NCBI GenBank assembly: GCA_902363125.1
Contig: CABIZD010000004.1
Span: 1 to 64,000 of the forward strand
Length of the DNA: 64,000 nucleotides
Source of the DNA: Coriobacteriaceae bacterium
GTDB lineage: Bacteria > Actinomycetota > Coriobacteriia > Coriobacteriales > Coriobacteriaceae
Reading direction: 5' to 3'
Below the pieces are notes generated by a model. It was given only the letters and a program-made list of their open reading frames with translations. It was not told where the DNA came from and ran no database searches. Made by a program: the position numbers and the translations under genes. Numbering within the stretch: the stretch's first letter is position 1; the number at the start of each line of letters is the position of its first letter. Shown piece by piece: positions 52,376 through 60,063 of the stretch.

Positions 52376-53110
52376 CTATCTCCCCTCCGCCTTCAGCTTC
52401 AGCAGCAGATCGCTCAGCTCGGGGCACTTGCTGGAAAGGCGTGTCTGGGCTCGCTCGCCCATCCCCCACCGCTGGCGGACTTCCTGGGCACGCGGGCTCA
52501 CGTGGTAGCCCCCGTCCATTACCTGCTTGAGCAACTTAGCGGTCACGCGCGCATCGGCTAGGGCGCTGTGGGCGTGACCCGTCGACTCGTCGAACTCGAT
52601 GCCAAACCACGTCGCCGCGTCACTCAAAGAGACACACCCGTGGCTGCCCACGTCCATGATCGAGGTGTAAAACGCCTGCAGGTCGGCCCAGTCCGTAGGA
52701 AATGCGGAAAGGTCGATGTGCTTTGCCTGGCACTCGGTCAAAAGCTGTCGACGATCCGCCCCACTCCAACAAACCACCTGGGCGGAGTAGCGACCGATCC
52801 AATCGCTGAGCCTTTTGATCACCACATAGAGCGGATCGGCCATCGCGGTGTCCACAGCCGATATCCCCGTAAGCTCGCGGACGGGATACGCAACGCCTTC
52901 GGTAAATTCTGTCTGCACAAACTGCGAGAACTCACCCATAACGTTGCCGTGGTAATCGAGCTTGACGGCGCCGGCCTCAATAATCTCATTGCGCAGCCCA
53001 CGGCGCTGGCGCTGCTTTGGCACCGGCGCAAACTCAAAGTCCAGCACAATCTGGCGCGCAAAGTTCGTCGTATCGATAGCCGAGATACACGGCGTCTTTT
53101 CAGCTGACAC
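52376..53110 (-). CDS. DEDDh-type 3'-5' exonuclease
   Basis: This roughly 244-residue protein belongs to the DnaQ/ERI-1/KapD-like exonucleases. The first acidic pair is in VLDFEFAP (near residue 20) and the final motif is HAHSALADARVTAKLL, which fits the DEDDh type. The likely start is GTG at 53110, with GAAAGG upstream; the frame is open to 53224 but that part is not similar to the family. It could trim RNA or single-stranded DNA. It stands alone, with the same pair of repeats (B then A) after it as after the next upstream gene. Confidence 0.88.
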   Translation of the reverse strand: MSAEKTPCISAIDTTNFARQIVLDFEFAPVPKQRQRRGLRNEIIEAGAVKLDYHGNVMGEFSQFVQTEFTEGVAYPVRELTGISAVDTAMADPLYVVIKRLSDWIGRYSAQVVCWSGADRRQLLTECQAKHIDLSAFPTDWADLQAFYTSIMDVGSHGCVSLSDAATWFGIEFDESTGHAHSALADARVTAKLLKQVMDGGYHVSPRAQEVRQRWGMGERAQTRLSSKCPELSDLLLKLKAEGR

Positions 53111-53279
53111 GGTTAGGGCCTTTCTCCGTTGCCTGCCGCTTGCTACATAGGCGGCTACATTGCCGTAAGGATAGGCGCCCGTACGGACATGAAAGTGGGG
53201 CGCAATACCATGCGCCAGGCACACGTCATGCAGACGGCCCCAAGAGAGTTGCCCGCTCTATTCAAATGCATGAAAAAGA

Positions 53280-53322
53280 TTTAGGCCCGGTGACTTGAAT
53301 CAGCGGTCATCCCGGGCCCATC
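53280..53322. repeat. 43-bp direct repeat A, copy 2
   Basis: An exact copy of 52235-52277. On the minus strand its hairpin is followed by TAAATCTTTTTC, so here it may act as a terminator for the DUF4143 gene. Confidence 0.9.
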
Positions 53323-53513
53323 AGAGCTCGTAGAGCTCTTGGTTGCTTTGGTCTCGCTCTTCACGGCGCTTATCGAACTTTCCGAGGCACTCAAGCAGCA
53401 TTCGAAGCATAACAAGTCGCTGCCATTAAGGCACTGACCTCTTGACCAAGCAACGGCGCTGCCCAGCTATCACCCTTGGGCTGCCGTCAACTTTATTCTA
53501 TCCGCGAGCATCT

Positions 53514-53535
53514 GGTTTACCAAATGGATTTTCGG
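53514..53535. repeat. 22-bp direct repeat B, copy 2
   Basis: A 20/22 match to 52304-52325. Here it is part of a palindrome with TTTACC and GGTAAA arms (53516-53539). It lies 30 bases after the DUF4143 gene stop. Confidence 0.75.
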
Positions 53536-53565
53536 TAAAGGAAGCACGGCACGCCCGCAAAACCA

Positions 53566-54861
53566 CTACGCCCCAAGTGCCGCCATGGGAATCACCGCCA
53601 CGCCGTCGTCGCGTGTGTAGGCAATGCTCCCCTTTCCAACCACGACCGCCAAAAACGCCGGCGCGGCATTCTGGGCGGCAGGATTGGAGAGCACTTTCCT
53701 CTCCAGCGCCTTGAGATTTCTCGCTCCATCGTCTGCTTTCGCATCACTCAGCTTGACCTCGATGGCTCCCCAGCGCCCGTCGTGCTCAACGATCAGATCG
53801 ACCTCAAGGCCCTTCTCATCTCGGAAATAATGGACACTGTTGTCGACACCGCCGTAGGTGGAAAGGAACACGCGCACGTCGCGCAGGACGAGATTCTCAA
53901 AGAGCATCCCCAGCGTTTGCATATCGCCAAGCAGCCGCTCAGGGGTAGCCCCCAGCAACGCCGCCGCAAGTGACGGGTCACAGAAGTAGCGCTTGGGGCG
54001 CACGCGAACGCGGGCCTTCGAGCGCATGGGCGGCTCCCATCCGCACAGGTCCTCGGTCAGCTTGAGCCTGTTGAAGAGGTCCAAGTACGCAGCGATGGTC
54101 CTCTCGTCGGGGCCCGCCTCACCGTACGAGGCGTCCTTTACGAGCGTCTTGTACGTGACAGCCTGGCTCTCGTTCATGGCAAGAGCTCGCAAAAGGCCGT
54201 GTGCAAGCTCGGGCGACATGCCCTCGTCCAGCACGTTGACGTCGAGCACCGAGTGCACGTACTGGCTTGCCGTCTCTCGCGCAAGATCTTCCGAAAGCCC
54301 AAGATTTGCAGGCCAACCGCCCCTGCAGCACCAGCGGGCGACGTCATCCACCGTGCTCTCGCGACGCTGAGGGGCAAAATCCTCGCCCTTAAAGAGGCTT
54401 GCCAGTGACACGAGCGGCTCGCCGTCGCCCGACTCACACAGGGCCATGGGGCGCATTGACAGACGGGCGATCCTACCCGTGCCGGAATGACGAACATGGC
54501 TGCGCTCCTCGCTTTTGAGCGCGGTCGAGCCCGTGAGCAAAAGTGCCCCCCGTTCGTTGCCGCTCGCGTCCACGAAACGCCGGGCGGCATCCCAAACCTC
54601 GGGCACCTCCTGCCATTCATCGACCAGGTGTGGCGCATCGCCGATGAGCGCCAGGCTTGGGTCGACCTCTGCCGCCGCACGCTGCGCAGGCTCATCGAGC
54701 CTGGAGACGCTCGCCGAGCGAGAGAGCGCCGTCCAGGTCTTGCCGCACCATTTGGGGCCGTTGATCTCCACACAGCCAAACGCCCGCATAAGGGTGTCGA
54801 GGCGCTCCTCTATGAGCCGGGGCCTATATCCCTTTTGGGTCAATCTCTTTGGTGCATCCAT
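53566..54861 (-). CDS. P-loop ATPase with DUF4143 domain
   Basis: This 431-residue protein has an N-terminal AAA-type ATPase domain: Walker A GPKWCGKT (about residues 35-42), Walker B HLVDEWQE (about 78-85) and LLLTGSTAL as sensor 1. The C-terminal DUF4143 domain includes a PD-(D/E)XK-like core (GLEVDLIVEHDGRWGAIEVK, with the D, E and K residues in place), suggesting a nuclease. Such proteins are common but have no firm role; nucleotide-driven DNA processing or defence is often suspected. It has a striking 23-bp-period repeat array upstream. Confidence 0.88.
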   Translation of the reverse strand: MDAPKRLTQKGYRPRLIEERLDTLMRAFGCVEINGPKWCGKTWTALSRSASVSRLDEPAQRAAAEVDPSLALIGDAPHLVDEWQEVPEVWDAARRFVDASGNERGALLLTGSTALKSEERSHVRHSGTGRIARLSMRPMALCESGDGEPLVSLASLFKGEDFAPQRRESTVDDVARWCCRGGWPANLGLSEDLARETASQYVHSVLDVNVLDEGMSPELAHGLLRALAMNESQAVTYKTLVKDASYGEAGPDERTIAAYLDLFNRLKLTEDLCGWEPPMRSKARVRVRPKRYFCDPSLAAALLGATPERLLGDMQTLGMLFENLVLRDVRVFLSTYGGVDNSVHYFRDEKGLEVDLIVEHDGRWGAIEVKLSDAKADDGARNLKALERKVLSNPAAQNAAPAFLAVVVGKGSIAYTRDDGVAVIPMAALGA

Positions 54862-54891
54862 AGACGGCCGTCCCTCTCTATCACGCGATAT

Positions 54892-54995
54892 GCGAAATTA
54901 CGCCATTCTCAATGCTGATTTTACGCTACTTTCAATGTAGTTTTTACGCCATGACAGATGTAGTTTTTACGCCATTTTCATTGTAGGTTTTACGC
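54892..54995 (-). repeat. Exact 23-bp-period tandem array
   Basis: Read on the minus strand, a GCGTAA start recurs at 54995, 54972, 54949, 54926 and 54903, exactly 23 bases apart. The core GCGTAAAAACTACATT is best kept in units 2 and 3; unit 5 is partial. It lies 30-130 bases before the DUF4143 ATPase start. The period of about two helical turns puts every unit on the same DNA face, as in iterons or multi-site operators. Confidence 0.9.
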
Positions 54996-55047
54996 TTGGC
55001 ATCCTTAGCGCGACCCATTCCGAGCAATCACATCAGAGCGCGCTTGG

Positions 55048-56439
55048 TTATCTCCGCTCGCACATCTCGGCAAACGAAATCAGCTTGGTATCTCCCCTGC
55101 TCGCCGCAGCTTCCTGACATCCTTGCGTAAAGCCACGCTTCGAGAAGATCACGTAGCTTTTATGCTGACGCCTAAAGAGCTCGCTTCGGTACACGAGCTT
55201 TTCCAGAACATCCTCGCCTGCCGGTTCGTTACGCCATTTGCACTCCGCAAAGAGCGCCGCGCCCTCTCCGTCGTCGACAATCAAATCGATCTCTTCCTGC
55301 GTACGCGTCCGATTGTCCGTTCCCCACCAACGGCCAACTGTTGCCGGCACCACACCAAGTTCGCCCGCGCGCGCGAGTTCGTACACGTATTGTCTGCATA
55401 TAAGCTCAAAGACCGTACCCATGTAATCCGATACGTGCGGCTCAATGCGCTTATACGCCATCTCGGCCATATCGTTTTGAATCAGCCCGATGTTCTGCGG
55501 AACAAACTTGTACCAGAACCTAAACATCTGGTCGCTCAGCAGATACACGGCTCGCTTATTGCTCGTCTCGTTTAGGGGCAGCTCGCGCTCGACAATCCCA
55601 AGCGACGCCAGCTTATCCACATAGCTCTTTACGTTGCTCGCAGGGATTCCCGTAGAGCTCGCAATCTCCGAGATCTTCGAGCGCCCCTGAGCAATTGCTT
55701 GCACGATCGCATCATATTGCTCGGGATTGCGGCACTCTTGCATTAGCAGGTTACTCGGCTCCTCAAAGAGATAGCCCGTAGGAGTAAGGAAAAGACGTTT
55801 GATGTTGTCCTTGAGCGATGCGGCAGGATCGACTCTCTCGATATATGCAGGAATGCCGCCCGTCATACCATAGCAAACTGCAGCGTCTTCGCGACTCATG
55901 CTCTGCCACAACCCGAGGGTCGTCGTAAAATCGAGCGGCATGATCTTAAACTGGGCCGTACGCCTACCGTATAGTGGGCTCTCGTAGCCCAACACCTGTT
56001 CCTCCATAAACGAAAGAGACGAGCCGCATAGGATCAGCATTAGCCTGGTCTCTTTGTATAAGTGGTCGATCTTGTCTTGCAGCAACGAGCTGATCTCGGG
56101 ATTCGATTGGGCGAGATAGGGATACTCGTCAATCACGACAATCAAACGCTCCGTTCGAGCCATGGTGACCAATGCATCGAACGCCTCGTCAAAACTACGA
56201 AACGACACGCCTGCAGCACCAACCGAGCCTGCAAGTATCGCCTGGCTAAAGCCGTGCAGGTTTGCCTCCGCATTGGTACGACGAGCTTGAAAGTAAATAG
56301 CCTTCTTGCCTTGGATGAACTCTGTGATAAGGCGCGTTTTACCCACACGACGGCGGCCGTAAATCACAGGCATCTCAAAGGAGTCCGTGCCATACAGTCG
56401 ATTGAGCTCGGACATTTCCGCTGTTCTTCCGACAAACAT
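55048..56439 (-). CDS. P-loop ATPase with DUF234 domain
   Basis: This roughly 463-residue protein starts MFVGRTAEMSELNRLYG and has the archaeal-type ATPase fold: Walker A IYGRRRVGKTRLI (about residues 25-37), Walker B LIVVIDEYPYL and ILCGSSLSFME. A winged-helix segment follows (SKISEIASSTGIPASNVKSY), then a DUF234-type nuclease-like domain with EEIDLIVDDGEGAALFAECK. The frame is open to 57147, but the start at 56439 has GGAAGGA and fits the family. A large palindrome lies directly upstream. The role is unknown; relatives occur in mobile and defence regions. Confidence 0.9.
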   Translation of the reverse strand: MFVGRTAEMSELNRLYGTDSFEMPVIYGRRRVGKTRLITEFIQGKKAIYFQARRTNAEANLHGFSQAILAGSVGAAGVSFRSFDEAFDALVTMARTERLIVVIDEYPYLAQSNPEISSLLQDKIDHLYKETRLMLILCGSSLSFMEEQVLGYESPLYGRRTAQFKIMPLDFTTTLGLWQSMSREDAAVCYGMTGGIPAYIERVDPAASLKDNIKRLFLTPTGYLFEEPSNLLMQECRNPEQYDAIVQAIAQGRSKISEIASSTGIPASNVKSYVDKLASLGIVERELPLNETSNKRAVYLLSDQMFRFWYKFVPQNIGLIQNDMAEMAYKRIEPHVSDYMGTVFELICRQYVYELARAGELGVVPATVGRWWGTDNRTRTQEEIDLIVDDGEGAALFAECKWRNEPAGEDVLEKLVYRSELFRRQHKSYVIFSKRGFTQGCQEAAASRGDTKLISFAEMCERR

Positions 56440-56453
56440 AGACCATCCTTCCT

Positions 56454-56509
56454 TTACGTTATAGCTAGCTATATTATACCTTCCTATAATATAGCTAGCT
56501 ATAACGTAA
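56454..56509. repeat. 56-bp palindrome before the DUF234 ATPase gene
   Basis: Two perfect 25-bp arms (56454-56478 and 56485-56509) flank a CCTTCC centre. Each arm contains the self-palindrome TATAGCTAGCTATA (56460-56473 and 56490-56503), 30 bases apart. A TATAAT box on the minus strand (56478-56473) lies inside it, so it probably forms both promoter and operator for the ATPase gene. Confidence 0.93.
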
Positions 56510-56561
56510 TTCGACAAGCGGCGCACACGAAAGGGGCGGTACACCACCGCACGTGGACCGT

Positions 56562-56672
56562 TCCGGAAAATGCATCCCGTTCTGGAGCCAAAAACTGGGC
56601 CGTAGTTTCCGCCAAGCATCCCATCCGGAAAGCGTGTCCCGTTCTGAGCGCCAAATCCGGGACGCAGTTTCC
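56562..56672. repeat. Imperfect tandem repeat, 62-bp period
   Basis: Two 49-base units (56562-56610 and 56624-56672) match at 36 of 49 positions. Shared blocks are TCCGGAAA, TCCCGTTCTG and AGTTTCC. It occupies part of the 343-base gap 56440-56782, which otherwise holds the 56-bp palindrome and a terminator and no gene. Confidence 0.65.
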
Positions 56673-56685
56673 ACTCCAAACAAAG

Positions 56686-56713
56686 GGCCCCGGCTCGCGA
56701 TGGAGCCGGGGCC
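56686..56713 (-). terminator. Terminator hairpin after xanthine dehydrogenase
   Basis: GGCCCCGGCTC pairs perfectly with GAGCCGGGGCC around a 6-base loop; the minus strand continues CTTTGTTTGG. It lies 70 bases after the xanthine dehydrogenase stop. Confidence 0.75.
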
Positions 56714-56782
56714 AAAGGCGCAGCGTATGTAGTTGATGTTGAGCGCGAACAGCTCGTCAGCAATGGCCGTCCGCGCCCTACC

Positions 56783-59560
56783 CTACCCGCGGTTGCGGGC
56801 GCGGCTGTAGGGCGTATCCACCATGGGCAGATCCGGACGCAGCTTGCCGTCAAATGCGCGATAGGCGTTCTGTACGGCGGGCGCCGTGGGAATCGTTGCG
56901 ATCTCGCCGATGCCCTTGCCGCCGTATGCCACGGGCAGCAGCTCATCCTTCTCCACGTAGATGGCGTGGATATCCGGAATCTCGGGCGCACGGAACAGTC
57001 CGAGCGTGCCGTACCTTGCCTGGGGCACGCAGTCCTTGAGCGGCCAATCCTCGGTAAGCGCATAGCCCATACCCATGAGCACGCCGCCTTCGATCTGACC
57101 CTGGATGGAGATGGGATTGACCACCTTGCCGGAATCGTGCGCGGCATAGACCTCGCTCACGCGACCGTCATCATCCAGAATGACCACATGCGTGGCAAAG
57201 CCGTAGCAGATGTGGCTCTTGGGGTTGGGAACGTCGGCGCCCAGCTTGTCGGTCGGCTCCAGGTACACGTACCCAAACTCGCAGCCCTCGAGCGCCTTGA
57301 TGGCGGCAGCGGGATCTTGAGGATGCATACCCTGGCCGGCGACGAGTTCCTGTGTGTGCAGCTGATAGGCGCGACCGTCGTCGTACTCGATCTTGATGCC
57401 ATCACCATGGGCGCTCACAGGAGCATCGGGTGCATGCTTGCCGGCCTCGATGTCAAGCATGGCATCGCGCAGCAGGAAGGCGGCGCCGCGCACGGCCTCG
57501 CCGGTCACGACCGTCTGACGCGAGCCAGACGTGGTGCCGGAGTCGGGAGCGTTCTCGGTAGAGCACTCGCCATTGGCGATGCAGCGAAGCGGCAGGCCGC
57601 ATGCCTCGGCAACGTCCTGCAAAAAGACCGTGTTGCAGCCCTGGCCGATGTCGGACGTGGCAGCATAGACCACGGCCACGCCGTTCTCGACGCGAATCTT
57701 GCAGCGGCCGGCATCGGGCAGGCCCACGCCCACGCCGGCGTTCTTCATGGCGCAGGCGATACCGGCGTGTCCGGGATGCGCATAGTAGGCATCCTTGACC
57801 TCGAGCAGCGTCTCCTTCAGCGCCGTGGAGCAGTCGGCAATCTGCCCGTTGGGCAGAACCTCGCCCGGCTCGATGGCGTTACGGTAGCGAATCTCCCACG
57901 GATCCAGGCCGACCTTCTCGGCCAGCAGGTCGATCAGGCTCTCGAGCGCAAACTCGGACTGGCAAACGCCAAAGCCGCGGTACGCGCCGGCGGGCGGGTT
58001 GTTGGTGTAGTAGCCAAAGCCGCGAATGTCGGTATTCTGGTACTTGTAGGGGCCGACGGCATGCGTACAGGCGCGCTCGAGCACCGGGCCGCACAGCGAC
58101 GCGTAGGCGCCGGTATCAAAGTTGATCTCGCAATCCAGGCCGGTAAAGTTGCCCTCGGCGTCGCAGCCCAGTGTAAAGGTGCCGTCCATGGCGTGGCGCT
58201 TGGGATGGAACGCGAGCGACTCGGCACGCGCGAGCTTGCACTTCACGGGACGCTGGAACTTATATGCGGCGAGCGCGGCCAGGTGCTGGATGGACACGTC
58301 CTCCTTGCCGCCAAAGCCGCCGCCCACGAGCATGGTCTCGACGACCACGCGCTCGGGCTCGCTATCCCAGCCAAACATGTGGGCGCACTCTTTACGCGTG
58401 TCGTAGGCGCCCTGGTCGGTCGACTGCACCTTGACGCCGTTCTTGTACGGGAAGGCGACGGCGCACTCGGGCTCCAAGAAAGCATGCTCGGTAAAGGGCG
58501 TAGTAAAGCGCTGCGTCACGGTGAACGCGCTCTCCGCCAGCGCCTTGGCGGCGTCGCCACGCGTCACGTGACGGCTCTGGCATACGTTGTCCTTGAGCTC
58601 CACCGTGTTGCCAAAGGCAAAGAAGCTGTCGTGCAGGCGCGGAGCGTCGGCAGCCCTGGCCTCGGCGATGTTACGCACGGGTTCCAGAGGCTCGTAATCA
58701 ACCTTGACGAGCTTCTTGGCCTTCTCGAGCGTCGCCTCGTCCTCGGCAACCACCAGCACGATGGCATCGCCCACGCAGCGGGTGATATCGCCCTGGGCGA
58801 TCATGACGTCCCAGTCCTGGATAAGGTGGCCGACCTGGTTGACCGGCACGTCCTCGGCGCGCAGAATGCCCACCACGCCGGGCAGGGCCTCGGCCTTGGA
58901 GGTATCGATGGAGAGCACGCGGGCACGCGGGTACTTCGAGCGCACGGCGCTGGCATAGGTCAGGCCCGGCTGGTCGAGCTCGTCGATGTCGTCGGGGTAC
59001 TTGCCCTCGCCGAGCACCTTCTTGCGCACGTCGATACGGAAGGCGCGCTTGCCCACGCCGTAGTCATCGCCGCGCTCCAGGTCCTCGTCGATCTGCTTTT
59101 CGCCGCGGAGCACCGCGGCTGCCAGCGAAATGCCCTCGATAATCTTCTTGTAGCCGGTGCAACGGCAGACGTTGCCGCGAATGGCGTACTTGATCTGTTC
59201 CTCGGTGGGCTCGGGGTCCTCGGCGATGAGTGCCGCACCCGCCATGACCATGCCGGGGATGCAAAAGCCGCACTGCACGGCGCCCACGGCGCCAAAGGCG
59301 TACACAAAGGCCTCGCGCACGTCCTCGGGCAGGCCCTCGACGGTTACGATGTTACGGCCGGCGGCAAGCGCCGTGGTCAGCACGCACGCCTTGACGGCCG
59401 CACCGTCCACGTGGATGGTGCAGGTACCGCACGCGCCCTCGGAGCAGCCGTCCTTGGCGGAGTGAATATGCAGGTCGTCCCGCAGGTAGCGCAGCAGCGG
59501 TTTGTTCTGAGTCGTCGTGCGCTCCACGCCGTTAACGGTAAAAGTGAATTCCTGTGCCAT
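56783..59560 (-). CDS. xdh: Selenium-dependent xanthine dehydrogenase
   Basis: This 925-residue protein joins an iron-sulfur domain to the molybdenum catalytic domain. It oxidises xanthine to urate, or runs the reverse reductive step in anaerobes. The [2Fe-2S] ligands are in CSEGACGTCTIHVDG, QCGFCIPG and CRCTGYKK. The molybdenum part includes ETMLVGGGFGGKEDVS, PPAGAYRGFGVCQ and the Glu near GGKGIGEIAT. It has no FAD domain and matches the Se-dependent subfamily, which uses a labile selenium ligand rather than selenocysteine. It follows a polyferredoxin gene by 12 bases. Confidence 0.95.
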   Translation of the reverse strand: MAQEFTFTVNGVERTTTQNKPLLRYLRDDLHIHSAKDGCSEGACGTCTIHVDGAAVKACVLTTALAAGRNIVTVEGLPEDVREAFVYAFGAVGAVQCGFCIPGMVMAGAALIAEDPEPTEEQIKYAIRGNVCRCTGYKKIIEGISLAAAVLRGEKQIDEDLERGDDYGVGKRAFRIDVRKKVLGEGKYPDDIDELDQPGLTYASAVRSKYPRARVLSIDTSKAEALPGVVGILRAEDVPVNQVGHLIQDWDVMIAQGDITRCVGDAIVLVVAEDEATLEKAKKLVKVDYEPLEPVRNIAEARAADAPRLHDSFFAFGNTVELKDNVCQSRHVTRGDAAKALAESAFTVTQRFTTPFTEHAFLEPECAVAFPYKNGVKVQSTDQGAYDTRKECAHMFGWDSEPERVVVETMLVGGGFGGKEDVSIQHLAALAAYKFQRPVKCKLARAESLAFHPKRHAMDGTFTLGCDAEGNFTGLDCEINFDTGAYASLCGPVLERACTHAVGPYKYQNTDIRGFGYYTNNPPAGAYRGFGVCQSEFALESLIDLLAEKVGLDPWEIRYRNAIEPGEVLPNGQIADCSTALKETLLEVKDAYYAHPGHAGIACAMKNAGVGVGLPDAGRCKIRVENGVAVVYAATSDIGQGCNTVFLQDVAEACGLPLRCIANGECSTENAPDSGTTSGSRQTVVTGEAVRGAAFLLRDAMLDIEAGKHAPDAPVSAHGDGIKIEYDDGRAYQLHTQELVAGQGMHPQDPAAAIKALEGCEFGYVYLEPTDKLGADVPNPKSHICYGFATHVVILDDDGRVSEVYAAHDSGKVVNPISIQGQIEGGVLMGMGYALTEDWPLKDCVPQARYGTLGLFRAPEIPDIHAIYVEKDELLPVAYGGKGIGEIATIPTAPAVQNAYRAFDGKLRPDLPMVDTPYSRARNRG

Positions 59561-59572
59561 GGTGATTCCCTT

Positions 59573-60052
59573 CTACACGCCGGCGGCAATGCCGGTGCGG
59601 TCGTGAATGGCGCCATGCGGGCACACAACCGCGCACATGCCGCACGACAGGCAGTCCGCGCCGTCGATATGGGCGCAGTTGTCCTCGATGCGAATAGCGC
59701 CGGCAGGGCACTTTTTGGCGCACATGCCGCAACCGATGCAGCTCGTGTCGCAGATCTTGCGCGCAATGGCGCCCTTGTCGGTGTTGTTACAGCGCACCAG
59801 GATGTTCTGGTAGCCGGGAACGAAGGCAATCACGCGCTGCGGGCACGCCATGCCGCACAGGCCGCAGCCCGTGCACTTGGAGCGGTCCACGCGGGCAACG
59901 CCGTCGACCAGTGAGATGGCACCGTGGGGGCAAGCCGTGACGCAGGCGCCACAGCCAATGCAGCCTTCGCTGCAGCGGGCATCGCCGCCTGCGGAGGCGC
60001 AACCGCTTCCGCAGGCAACGTAGGCCACGTTATGTTGAATGGATTTGGCCAT
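59573..60052 (-). CDS. Polyferredoxin (four 4Fe-4S motifs)
   Basis: This 159-residue protein has four CXXCXXCXXXCP motifs: CIGCGACVTACP, CTGCGLCGMACP, CIGCGMCAKKCP and CLSCGMCAVVCP. An N-terminal Cys cluster may bind more iron. It lies between ygfK and the xanthine dehydrogenase gene with gaps of 11 and 12 bases. The likely job is carrying electrons between the dehydrogenase, which lacks a flavin, and the flavin and iron-sulfur domains of YgfK. Confidence 0.94.
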   Translation of the reverse strand: MAKSIQHNVAYVACGSGCASAGGDARCSEGCIGCGACVTACPHGAISLVDGVARVDRSKCTGCGLCGMACPQRVIAFVPGYQNILVRCNNTDKGAIARKICDTSCIGCGMCAKKCPAGAIRIEDNCAHIDGADCLSCGMCAVVCPHGAIHDRTGIAAGV

Positions 60053-60063
60053 AAGAGACTCGC

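Larger units (their letters stand above)
53111..53565. other. Intergenic region with repeats A2 and B2
   Basis: These 455 bases separate the exonuclease from the DUF4143 ATPase. They hold repeat A2 (53280-53322), repeat B2 (53514-53535) and no convincing gene. The exonuclease promoter probably lies in 53111-53279, but no clear boxes were seen. Confidence 0.5.

Noticed and set aside
53324..53413. Tiny minus-strand frame of about 29 residues before the exonuclease
   Set aside because: It has no ribosome binding site or recognised similarity, and its stop lies on the edge of repeat A2. Coding cannot be supported.
54892..54995. 23-bp array considered as a CRISPR
   Set aside because: Units are contiguous with no spacers, are degenerate, and no cas genes are present.
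56440..57147. N-terminal extension of the DUF234 ATPase into the xanthine dehydrogenase gene
   Set aside because: The extension crosses the terminator, tandem repeat and palindrome and overlaps xdh. The start at 56439 has a good ribosome binding site and matches the family start.
56783..59560. Selenocysteine codon in xanthine dehydrogenase
   Set aside because: No in-frame TGA is present. This subfamily is known for a labile selenium ligand, not selenocysteine.
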